A stretch of 64,000 nt of DNA from Marchantia polymorpha subsp. ruderalis (lineage: Eukaryota; Streptophyta; Marchantiopsida; Marchantiales; Marchantiaceae): the NCBI GenBank assembly GCA_037833965.1, contig AP031353.1, forward strand, positions 27,220,501-27,284,500, read 5' to 3'. The position numbers and the translations under genes were made by a program. The notes beneath the pieces are model-generated. The model saw nothing but the letters and a program-made list of their open reading frames with translations, was not told the DNA's origin and made no database searches. Within the stretch, counting starts at the first letter, position 1, and every line of letters starts with the position of its first letter. Positions 49,701 through 60,971 of this stretch are shown in pieces.

Positions 49701-52040
49701 TAGGTGATGAGTGCTGCGGGCCTTGGGCTCCCTCGGCTTCTACTCACAACGCCCTGAGCCCACAGAGCCCAGGAGCCGGGAGTCATCAGCCAGCCGCAAT
49801 ACTGTACTATTTGTATACAACAGAGTCTACGTACAGAATTTTGTCACAAGTAGACTGTACCAGCTGCGGCCAAAGACTCATTTTCTTTAGGGACTAAAGC
49901 GTGGGACACACACAGAAAAACATGTGAAAACCATGTACTCTGGTGACTCGAAGCTGTCCCTGGCTCCGAAGCGGAGGGAGGCCCACGCCGCCAACAGCGG
50001 ATAATATAAAACGGTGACAAGACGGAAGAGGTTTTGCACGACACCGACAACCTACTCTTTAAGAGCCAAACGGAATCGAATGGACCCAGCCCCAGAGGCA
50101 AAGTCCACCTTCGCCATAGCCCCAGTCAGAAATTGCCAGGTTTACTAAGACAAACAAGGGAGGGTGACTAGGTCTATGACAAGTTCTTCAAAGTCGACTT
50201 TCCCATTGAAATTGAAGAGGATATGTATGGAGAGAAATTCCCATAGCAAGTGTATGTTCTTCTTATTTAAATAAGAAGGACATAGGAGATGTTTGTTTGT
50301 ATTGTGTTTTTCGGCCTTTTGATCCTTTGGGTCCCCCCTTGATCTATTTACCATAATCACTTGATGAGTGTTCATTATTTCTGTTCTAGTTGAGAATGTT
50401 ACAAACATAAAACTTTAGAACTGGTACTGCGCAGTAACTTCCTTGTGAAGCTATTGCGCATTGATAGAGCAAAGACATTAGGATGTAATGCGCCCATAGC
50501 CTCAAGCAGCATGAAACTATATGAATCAAGGTTTTGAATATCTTTTCCATATAAAAAAATTTATAAATAATTATTCTCTACCTCCAACCAAAGAAGTTAA
50601 TTTATAGAATTTTTTTGTACATACGTTCTTGATATTCTATATGTATTATGTTTCAATGTAAAAGCATGACATTTTTTGGCGTTTAGTTTGAAGGCGATTT
50701 CTTGATTTTTGCACATTATGCAAATATTAGATAAACAATTTACACTCGTTGAAATCGTACAAGGAAGACAAAGCATGATTGATTTTGAACTTTGAAAAAC
50801 CTTACAACCCTCCTTGGTTCAACTTGAATATAGAGATTATTTATTTAATTACATACATACAGAAACACAAGCGAACGAACGAAAAGTTCAATCGAAAATG
50901 CTGCAAGTAGCCAGACGGTAAGCTTCAACCATTAGTGAACAAAAATTCTTGATGCTCTGCTCAATGTGGTGATTCTAGAATGTTGACGTTGAATGCTGAC
51001 CCGCAGCTACATGTAGGCTTTCTCTTAGTGGGGTATTAGAAATAGATAGAACCGTATGAATTGGCCAACAAAACAAGAGCCACTTTGGATAGATCTATAA
51101 ATCTCTTTCACTTCATATCAATGCAACATCTATGGAGGTTCTTAAATACAACACATAGTACGACTCAAGTTGTTTATTCATCTCCGTCATTGGCTTTTCT
51201 TATAAAATCGAGATAGTATTATTATCGTCATTGAATACTATGTCCGTATTCCATACATATTGCCTTTTGTTAGCCTCATCGAACCTAGTTTGACGAGGTG
51301 AGGGAACAGTAGAAGCACGGATGGACGTACAAAGACATACTTGGAAAACCAGCTTCAGAGCCCGAGCAAGTGAGGGGCAGAAATCTAACTAACAGTGTAT
51401 ACGTACATACGTCGTACCGATGATAAGATGATGCGCTTCGGGCTGGCTGGTAACTGCACGTCCCTTGCTCACCACCCTTCACACGCACCATCACGTGCAG
51501 CCAATAATACTTTCTTCCGAATTGCCACGTTTCGCCAGTTTGTTGCTTTCTTTTACTCAACTTGGGTGATGGATCGGCACTTTTCTGCTGCCTCGTCTAC
51601 CAGCGTCCCGTCGTTTGAGAATTCGGGACCCCAATGCAACTGGACTACGAAGGTGGTACAGAACAATTGTACATGTTTTCCCTGTTACATTGTCCAAGCC
51701 GATCTTCCTCTCTCTTCTAAGGTACTGGATTCTGAAGAGTGTATATCTCAGGCGGATACGCTACGTGCGACGTACTGAGAAGTAGTCACACTTTCTTCTG
51801 TGCTTCCACCCTCAATAAGAAGGTTGATCACCGACTCCTCTATACCTTTCATCATCCCCAGCGCAACGAGGGTATGTCATCAGCGCTGCTAGAATCCATA
51901 TGGTATCGATCTAATCCTTTTTCGGCTCAGCGACATGGCTTGCAATGCGTGCAGGACCCAAAGTTCCACGTAAATTTTAGGACAGTACAGTATTATTCTA
52001 GAAATGTCTGCCTGTCAACATGTTCATATGAATGTGAGTG
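46740..52040. other. Balanced to GC-rich intergenic DNA, no gene defined
   Basis: Open frames overlap on both strands at 47.5-49.3 kb and 51.3-51.8 kb, which is expected of GC-rich non-coding DNA, and none shows a domain. The two longest are 47708-48121 (minus) and 51395-51778 (plus). A perfect 18 bp palindrome, CAATGGACATGTCCATTG, lies at 48646-48663. A 10 bp-arm hairpin (GTCGAATGAA / TTCATTCGAC) lies near 48747-48774. Confidence 0.4.
49307..49352. repeat. (CTGA)n / (CTTGA)n simple repeat
   Basis: An imperfect run of CTGA units passing into CTTGA units. Confidence 0.9.
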
Positions 52041-52066
52041 AAATGTAAGCACTAGTGCTTACATTT
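52041..52066. repeat. Perfect 26 bp palindrome
   Basis: AAATGTAAGCACT followed by its exact reverse complement, with no spacer. Its half-site contains GTAAGCAC, the same core that opens each unit of the tandem array 11 bp downstream. Confidence 0.95.
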
Positions 52067-52076
52067 GAGTCAGACT

Positions 52077-52262
52077 ACGTAAGCAAAGTTGCTGGTGTCA
52101 TCGTCATCTCGACGCTAGCTCAATATCTAGGCTTCAAGACGTAAGCACAGTTCATAGTGTCAACTAGAGCCCGGAACAAACTTGGAATTCAGGCTGCAGG
52201 ACGTAAGCATGGTCCAAAGCGTCATCGAAACAAATTCAAAATTGAGCCTAAATCTGCATGAG
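52077..52262 (+). repeat. Three-unit 62 bp tandem array headed by ACGTAAGCA
   Basis: ACGTAAGCA occurs at 52077, 52139 and 52201, exactly 62 bp apart. A second conserved block (GTGTCA, or GCGTCA in unit 3) sits 18 bp into each unit. The rest of the units has diverged. The ACGT core is the usual core of plant bZIP sites, so the array could be regulatory, but no gene is assigned next to it. A further hairpin (AAGGACGAGT / ACTCGTCCTT, 4 nt loop) lies at 52332-52355. Confidence 0.75.
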
Positions 52263-52359
52263 TCCCGGGTGTCATGAATTTCGGGGGCTGTGTGTCGTAG
52301 TATCATAGAAGTCACATGTGGAAATGAAGTGAAGGACGAGTTACCACTCGTCCTTTAGT

Positions 52360-53040
52360 TTATATTTTCCATTCAGTTCACAGGCCTAGGCGGCCTGCCT
52401 CTCTCCCTGACTTGTAAGCTAATACCTGTTTATTCGAAATGGATCGGAATGCAATTTATGCAACAACTGTATGTGCTTTTTTCATCATTTCGAGGACGGA
52501 TTACTGGCCATGGCCTGGGCCTCCTGGCCGGGCTCACTCGCATCTGAAGGGTGTCGCTGGATACACAGAAAAAGTACATCAAATCTTAGAATTGACAGAG
52601 CCAGCCCTTGGTCGATAGTTAAGCAGCAATTTCCATCAGACCTCCAAGGGTACTCTAATTAGGTGAACATGACCTGCGCGACCTGTCGCATCTGGACTCC
52701 GTCGAGGAACTGATACAGCAACTTCTGCTTCTTTTCCCTTGTTCGATTCCCTCCTCCCGACCGGCCAGCCGGCCCTCGGTCCGTTCCATACAAGAGATTC
52801 CTCTCCCAGTCTAAAGAAATAAATTCTCGATTTATCCTCCAGGAGGGAAAATCCTTGCAGAAAAATGAAAGATTTGCACATAGCGCTTCCTCCCCCGCGT
52901 TCGTTCAAGGAAGCTCTCTCACACCGGTCTGATTGGCTTTGCAGAACATTGCTACCCGAACGATTACGCACGCAGCAGTAGCAGCAGCAGCTGTCTCTGC
53001 TGTGCTGTGATCAATGCTCAGCCCGAGGAGAGCGGGGACG
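52360..53040. other. GC-rich intergenic DNA, no gene defined
   Basis: Overlapping short open frames on both strands, and an AGC-rich run near 52975-52992. It resembles promoter or 5' UTR sequence but no gene follows that I can recognise. Confidence 0.4.
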
Positions 53041-53104
53041 AAGAGAGAGAAAGAGAAAGAGAAAGAGAAAAAAAGAGATAGAGAGAGAAAGTGACAGAGA
53101 AAGC
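53041..53104. repeat. GA-rich microsatellite
   Basis: Imperfect (GA)n and (GAAA)n purine tract on the plus strand. Such tracts are common in plant promoters and 5' UTRs. Confidence 0.9.
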
Positions 53105-56100
53105 GACTGTACTGATAAGCGCATGCTGCCATGGGCCTGGGTCCTAGGGTTCACATCCCTCGTCAAACCCAGCTTAACTTCTCAAGCTCTGAGCTTTGTT
53201 AGTATAGATTGAGCTCTGAGTGTTTCGTTGGGCAAGTTCGCCGCTCGATGGTAACCAAAGTAAAGCGAGCGCGGACTTTGGCAGCCCGCAACGCCTGGGT
53301 TTCATAGGAGAAGACTCCGGGTATGACAAATTGATGTTATTGGGCGGTGCAACTGCGATGGCGAGGGCTGCCAGAGAACAAACGGTGCCCTCCCTCAAAA
53401 CGCCCGCCTGTGCTCACGGAGTGGTTGCACTCGGCCAGAAGAAAGCCGCTGTGGTATTTCTGGGGACACACAACACGAGGAGCGAGAATGTGATTCAAAT
53501 CTCGGCTGAACTTGGGCTTGAGCCTGGAGCCTGGAGACTCAAGTGTCCTCGCGCCTGGGTGCGAGCCAGAGACGGGCCTCAGGAGCAGAGCATATGCAAA
53601 TAAAGGATTCCCATAAAAATGAATAAATCACGGGTGGAGCGGAGAGAGCATCATGGTTTTGATAATCCATGCTATTTGAGCACTAGGAAGCTAGAGCCTA
53701 TGAGGACGCACTTCGCAGCTAGCTTAGCCTACCTAGCGCTAGCTCTAGGGTGATAGAGGTCAATAATAACAGTACAGTCGGTCTACATTGTCAGGTTTCC
53801 GTGTGCCTGTCCGAACGAGCGAAGGCATATAAAGAAAGATAGATACGAAGATCTTTTTCTTTTGCTGGATCTCCTTTTCCTGTGTGCGCGGGGGAAAAGG
53901 TTCTTTACAGCTTTTCTCTTCTTTTGCGGTTGATGCTGCACTCGGAATCTGCCGCTGAACGGTATGTTTCGCCGGCTTAGGCATTAACAAGAACGAATCT
54001 CCACGTCATCAGGTACCGGTACGTGCAAGGACACGATGACACCGAGCGCCAAGCAGCGACATGAAGGCGCCAAAAGGCTGCAAAAAAGAAATATCAGCCT
54101 GATTTGATGATGCCAGGATACCCTGGTCTCCGGGCCCTGTTGGTTTCCTCCTCACCCTTGTCCAGTGCAGTGCCGTTCGGTTCGGTTCGGTTGGGTCCAT
54201 CCTTTCCCGGCTCTACAGAAGAAGAGGAGATCACTAGGTCACTGGAGCTCGAATCAAGCCTTCCTTTGCCACCTACAAGACTAAGACTACGAGCTATTGC
54301 TACGCAGAGCGAGCTCATGCGCAGTCCTTGAGGAGCAACTCCGATCACGATTTGGACCACCACGGGGTGCAGACTGCGTACACTATAACCTGACTCATCT
54401 TCCCTTTCCCGTCTAGGGTCATCCACACTCGCAAGCAATAAAGTATGAGCCTGATGTCACAACCCCGGTCGCCCACCTTGTTCTGCACGTCAAGAATTTT
54501 GGCGAGGACGTGCTACTTGATTTGTGGTGCGCGGTGTTTTTGAAACGTATTCGAAGAGCCACATGAGACCATGTAGGTCTTGGCAAAACACATCGATACT
54601 ACCACTGGCCTTTATCGGAAATAACTACCCACAACATGGTGTCTACAAATCCAACGGTATGGCCAAAGTAAAACTGAAGTCGAAACTGTTCCTACGTATG
54701 AGAAGAGAGTTGTTACCACACCCGGAACCATTGGATGGAGATCCAGCGTTTGCACAGGAGCTCGAAGTCCGTAGATCCCGAACATTCTTGTCAAGATTCC
54801 AACGTGCGATTATCCCACGTCAAGCTACGAGAGTTCTACGCAGCACACGGACGCTTAGCCCATGGAGAATATAAAACGATTAAATTGGACAAATACTGCT
54901 ATGATTGTGAAACCATTTGAAGCACAACCTCAGGGCAGCTGAGGCCTTGCTTGGGTAATCGGTTTGGTGATATGCCTGTGAAAATTATGTGAAGGCAAAA
55001 TTTTGGAAGCGAAGCCGAGTTGACAATTAAGGCCTTCTCGTGGGTTTTCGTCATTGATGACAAGCTCGCCCTGATGACCACGTTTTGAATTATGACTTTG
55101 TATCTGGAACAAACGGGATCCACATAACTCCCCATAACCCAGTCGAAAAAGCAGGGAAAGCGGACTCTTTCGAAGGCCACTGAGGTATTGGAATTGGGCA
55201 CAAAGGGATTATACCTGGTGACGCGTTATGAGGCAGTGGGCAAAAATAAAGCCTGGTGAAATAGTTTGAGTTGTTCGAGTTCTTGTGCTTAAATGATAAT
55301 CTTTTCGATTGTACAAGAGATCTAGATTGGCGTGCGTAGATAAATACGTTATGGGCGTCACGCTGGGTATGGGCCTGCATTCTTTTACGTCAATGGCGTC
55401 ACTCCACCGTATGAGTTAGTCACAGTAGCTAGATTCCTTAGGGGTAGCCAGTCAGGCAGGCAAGCCGGGTTTAGTTCGCTGCTTCTTGCTTGCGATCCAC
55501 CTATACTTCGGGATTTGATTGCGAAGCTAACTAGACGAGACTCATGAGAGCTGATGTACAGTCGAGGGATTGATTAAGCAGCAAAGAAGGCAAGCGAAGT
55601 GAAGGCTAGGGTGGGGGCATGAATCCATTCATCACAGCACACCGTTTTGCAGAGTGGGCGTGTGTTGTAATCAGCTTTGATCAGAGTGGCGAAGGTTAAC
55701 ATAGAAGCTCAGAGTCACCGCAGATGAGGCTGACGAAAGGGTGAGTAAAGAGTTTGTAGCCGGCCAGAGCACTTGGCCTAGCATAAGTGACAAGGCTCTC
55801 TGTTCACAGTTCGTACGCTTGAGGTATCGGTGCACTCATGGCCAACCAGCCGACCCGACTCCCGTTCCCAAGTCTGACAGCTGTTAACTCGAGAGTGCAG
55901 CAAGAAGCCTAGATTTGTCACTAGAGGCTGGCACGCTCTCGCCATGAACCAATTCTTTAATTCTCTCGGACGGCCTATGTGTCACTTTCTCAGCGACTCC
56001 ACAAAATTAGGGTACTTTGATCAATGCTTAAACATACTGCTGATTTGGACTGGATGAGAGATTAACGAGAACTTTCGAACGACTTCATAATAAAAAATGC

Positions 56101-56990
56101 GAATTAATTGATTGATAATATGCTTTTAACCCTGTTTTTTGAATGTTTTTTAAATCATGAGAAGTGTCCAAGATATAAATAAAGAATAGAAGAAGTAATG
56201 GGCTCAAAGAGATTGAACTTTTTCCAAATAGATAGAGATCAAATATGCATATGGTTAGAAAAGTGTTAAGTCTTGATAATAAATTGTAGAACTTTTTTCC
56301 TTACTGTGTATAGCTATATCCAATACGTTCCATCTACAAAGTGAGAGAGAATTTCAAGAGAAATCTGGTCAATTACAGATATTGATCTATCAAATGTTAA
56401 AACTTTTGAATGTAGCATTATGTATTTCATATATGTGAAAAGTCATCATTACATATGTTAAATATACTTTGGTTGCTTGTTATATATCTTGAAACTTGTT
56501 GGACATATATAAACCGATGTGAATAGAAGTAGAAAACATTGCACCAGTTTATTTTTCCACCAAGGGCACCAAAATATAATATGGAGTGGACATAGGCCCA
56601 ATGGGGACAAAGGATTTCGTGCCCACTTTATGAATATCCTCTACTCGACTTTGAGCTCTAGGGATGAAGACGAGGTGGCACTGGAATTTATTTTGTTGTT
56701 ATTCGATAAGTTCGATTGCATCGGCATAAGCAGCAGCGTGCGAGCATATTAGCCCTCATCAATTAATGTTCAACTCTAGATTTGTCACGCGGTTTGGTAG
56801 ATCTAGCGCCTGTAACTACAAAATCGACACACTTTCTCATGCGTTATGTTCAAGCTTTGGGATGATACTTTGAAATCTTCTCCTATCCATCAACTATTCA
56901 CTCGATTGGGTGTGCTTCACAAGATATTGAACCCACCAAAACAACGACAAAATATTTGTAACTCTCATATAAAACGGTAGTCACTCTCAC
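53105..56990. other. Balanced intergenic DNA, no gene defined
   Basis: The longest open frames are 53220-53603 and 54524-54874 (plus) and 54094-54438 (minus). All overlap open frames on the other strand and show no domain. Confidence 0.4.
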
Positions 56991-56993
56991 AAT

Positions 56994-57050
56994 GTTTCAA
57001 CCAAGGAAGAGGTCATGCCAATTATGAGTTGGCCTCCTCCATGTTGAAAC
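56994..57050. other. Imperfect fold-back, small-RNA-like hairpin
   Basis: GTTTCAAC at 56994-57001 pairs with GTTGAAAC at 57043-57050. The inner parts (AGGAAGAGG and GCCAA against TTGGCCTCCTCC) pair with a five-base bulge. It is short for a plant miRNA precursor, so this is only a structural note. Confidence 0.35.
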
Positions 57051-59149
57051 TTGTTCAGAGTGTACTATCTGCGAACCGACATTAAGAAATCACCGATGAA
57101 GAAGTAAGTAGTTCCAAGTTATAAACCTATGCATAAAATGTATGATAAAATTCACAATGTTTGAGTACTTCCTTGGACTTTACAAGACTGCAATGTACTG
57201 TACCGGTAAATGAAACAATGCCGTTACTCAATCGTAGATTTCCCAAATCGACTTCCTAAATATGGTTTTGTGAGTGAAGATAATGCACATTTGTAATTGA
57301 AGTAAGACTTGTGTTGTTATTGCCACACCTCAAGTTTAATGATGGAACAACGTAATCATCCAAGGACACAACGATAATGCCATGTCATCATTTCCATCCA
57401 CACCCTGGATGCCACATCATTATATATTTCTCGGAGGAGTCCAAGTAGGACAAGTTATTACCCTGTACGAAAGGAGCTGACAGTAGGAAATAAAGCTCCT
57501 TAACTATGAACTACATCAAGAACAAGCTCTCAAGGATTTGTGTGGACTGAGAGTGACGAAGAGGGTCTGTTGGCCCAAGATTATTGAGTGCATAGAGATG
57601 GAGATGCCTAGTGCAACATACTGTGAAAACATTATAGACTTATCTTGTATTGACTGCACTGACTGTTGCAAGAGCTGTTTTTCCTGAAAATAATATCTAG
57701 TGCAATGCAGTGATAGTTGGGAGGACGAGGATTGGTACTGATTTGACAATTCATACAAGAAGTCATCACTATATGAACAACAATGATCATAATATAATGG
57801 TTTCTGTAATATCAAGAACATGAAAAATAATCACTAAGTGAGAATGTGAAATCTACATACTGTCTTCTGTATGATCAGCTTGAGGATATTTACCTCCTCC
57901 TCCTGTTGTATTGCATCGTTTCAAGTGATGGAAGAGAGATTACGGTAAGGTGGTGAAAAAATGTGTGGAGTTGGAATTAGGAAACTTTATGTGAGAGTTC
58001 ATACATACGAACTCAAATGGTCTACTACAGTTAGAAGCAGAGCTCATATAAATCAATTGATGAACATGGCATAATTGTAATTCTTGAGTAGAAACCTTAT
58101 GTTTAGTAAAAGTGGAACATCAAATTCAATATAGAATTATCTCTTCTAGAATGACAGAAAGAATCCTTATCGAATACCAAACATGTAACGAGTTATTAAT
58201 CTAAAGTTAATTGATATTTAGTACATTTTTGAATTCATTTTTCTAAGTTGATTGCAATATACGGGTAATTTCTGCATACACGATAAATACATTACATCAA
58301 CTGTTAGATATTTCTCGGTGGGAATTAGAACAAACGGAAGAGAAATTTTTGCTCGCCCCTCTGAATGGATTAGCATCTTCTACTCTATCTTAAGTTCAGG
58401 TATCCATGTTCTCACCATCCGCTCACCAAGATTAGAAGATGTAGGCTAGATAACGGACTTCCTTCCTTAAGGAGAGTTTCTTAACTTCACATATTAACTC
58501 CGGTTTAAACCTGAGTTAGGATTCTTAATGTTCTGAATGGATGTTGCTAATTTTTCATGGTCAGTCAAATCAGCACTATGGAATCAAATTGTATACTTAA
58601 AGTACCACCTTATCTAATACAATGAGTTTACTGAAATTTATCGGATATCTGACAAGTATGGTAAAATCGAGAACATGTATGTTTTTTGGTGCTCTGTCGG
58701 GTACTGGAACGAATTTCGAGCTCCTAACAGGGCTTCGAAACAGATGGAAAGTGAAAACAGGAAAATATGAAGACATCTTTTCCGCTGATCACGAGGGAAG
58801 ATCGAGTTCAATTTGCACAAGATATCAATCATGTGCAGGCTATTTGCTGCAGTCTTGGGAACTAGTTGCAACTGCATCTTAAGCTCGAAAGATTACCTCT
58901 CTTCTTATCTTTTAGATGTCAGTAGCATATTTGATAAAACGAGACACGGAAACGCAAAAACACCGGGTGAGACTTTTGTGCGTGGGGTCACGGGTTAGCT
59001 CTAAAAACTTAGACTCTTCCAATGTATTTCTTTCGAAGTGTTGACTCTTTTTCTCGATAGCTCTATTGGTTGTTCTGTTACTGTCAGGTGCACCTATGGT
59101 ATTATCTCTATTCGGATCATGTTTCAATCGTCAAAATTGATGTCATATG
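57051..59149. other. Intergenic DNA, no gene defined
   Basis: Moderately AT-rich. Open frames of about 60-100 codons occur on both strands (for example 57516-57821, minus) without any recognised motif. Confidence 0.4.
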
Positions 59150-59530
59150 GATTTGAATTTATATTTTATAAATATAAATAATTTTTTAATAAAAAAACGA
59201 AAAATTATCTTACAAAAATTTTTCGAAATTCATGTGTTATTTGTTCTAAATAATATATTTTATAATAAAAAATAACCCGAAAGAGTCCATAAATATATGG
59301 ATTGAAAAAACATAAAACTGATTCAAGAAGTTCGTTATGTAACCGGTTAACCTATTGCTGTCGGGATGGATTTAGATTTGACTTCAAAATATACGTTATC
59401 CAAAATATTTTTAAATAATATTTTAAATAATAATTTATTAATCTCTATTATTTCGAAATATAAAACAAATATGGGAAAAAATTCCATTCATTTGTTCTCG
59501 GTTGATAGAACCCGTTTCATCGGATCATGT
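59150..59530 (+). other. AT-rich block of organelle-like character
   Basis: An abrupt AT-rich block in balanced DNA reads in one plus-strand frame as Lys/Asn/Ile/Leu-rich protein-like sequence, for example MDLDLTSKYTLSKIFLNN at 59366 onward. The codon bias recalls plastid or mitochondrial genes, so it may be an old organelle DNA insertion. I cannot name a matching organelle gene. Confidence 0.2.
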
Positions 59531-60814
59531 GATTTCATTTACTTATACCAATTGCTGTTCTTCAAACTCGGGAACATATCGTTGTGTTCGATGTTCATAC
59601 AAGTTCGCGGACGAATTTGTGGCGCAAATCTCATAGTTACACACAAACGACAGCGTCTGGTCTGCATAATGTGATGGCACAGAGTAAACTGCGTGTAGCT
59701 GGAGTTCATGCAGTCAATTGGCGCTCACGGCCGGAAATTCTACACATTTGTGACTTGAATTCCGGTGGTTATCGTCCCCTGCCTTAACTGGCACCGGGGC
59801 GCCTTCATGTTATTTCATGTCTTACGTACACGCAAGGACACGCAGACATCTGTCCTCTAAGCTCTTGAGTTTCATACTCTCGTAAGCAGAGTTCCATCAT
59901 TGAGGTAAGAACTTAGATGATGCCCTTGGCTGGCCGTGGTCATTTTATTGGTATGGGACAGATAGTTTGGCAGACATGCATTTGCCTATCAAGCGTACTG
60001 TGCAGTCGACAGTGCATGTGGGATCTGGAGTTAAGTCCACTTCAGGAAGGGCCCCGTCAGGATTGCGCTCTTTCAGAAACTGGAAATAAAGCCAGCACCT
60101 TCTCGTCACAATCGGTTATCATAAATTTACGAAGAGCATATTTCTATCCCCCTGGAAAGATATAGGGCCTTTATTGCTCTCTAACTTTTGAGCGGGTCAG
60201 GATATGACGCAAGGGTGATGTAAGAGATAAGTAGCGAAAAACCATCATCGAATGCCATATTCAGTGCCCATAACTACCACGAAATTCCAAGGAGTGTAGA
60301 TGCAGTGAACGAGCGGAGCCTATTGCGCAGGCACGAGCATTCGATTCCGTTGGTACTGATGGGACGGGAGGATCCAGACAGATGGGATCGCCGCTGTCAA
60401 TGAAATTCGACTCGCTTAGTTGCACAAACTTTTACAAACGGCCGTACTGCCAGGTGTCAGGGATCCCAGTTTCTTTCTCCTCTTTCTTTCTTTCTTCATC
60501 CTCCCTTCGGGCTGCCCCGGATCAGCCGGATTTTATCTCAGTTTTGGGAACGGGGAGGCGGGGCACTTTGCGGGGAGGGAACGGGGAGGGCACTTTGCGG
60601 CAACCATGTAGAGGCCGCAACGTTGTATCTAGTGCGTTGCAATGATCTACGCCGCAACAATGATCGCAGTCGTGTCGTGGAACGTTGCGGGAAAAAGAAC
60701 TAAAACTGAACTGCAAGAGGGATAGCTCAGATGGAATCCCTAATATTCAGACTGTAATATTTGTAATGAAACGGTGATAACAAATTGAGGCGACGAAATT
60801 TTAAGCGGCAAAGA
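59531..60814. other. Upstream flank of the MULE-type gene
   Basis: GC-balanced with a GC-rich patch at about 60.5-60.6 kb, where CACTTTGCGG is repeated. Short overlapping open frames only. It probably includes the promoter of the gene at 60972. Confidence 0.4.
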
Positions 60815-60823
60815 TTAGGGTTT
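60815..60823 (+). promoter_or_regulatory. Telo-box upstream of the MULE-type gene
   Basis: TTAGGGTTT is the exact reverse complement of the plant telo-box AAACCCTAA and lies about 150 bp before the predicted ATG. Function is inferred from position and motif. Confidence 0.5.
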
Positions 60824-60971
60824 TTGAAAATAGAATCACATCAATATTCTCCAGCTCGTCGTTTTGACGTCGCTTTTGGGTGCCAGTGTCAGTGCTTTGA
60901 GGAGCTCGTGCCAGAGCTCGTGCTTGTACTTTTCTTGTCATTTCAGGTGCTTTTGTAGGTGTGGTGACAGC

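Noticed and set aside
60716-60750. tRNA-like start (GGGATAGCTCAGATGG)
   Set aside because: No anticodon arm or T-loop follows at the right spacing.
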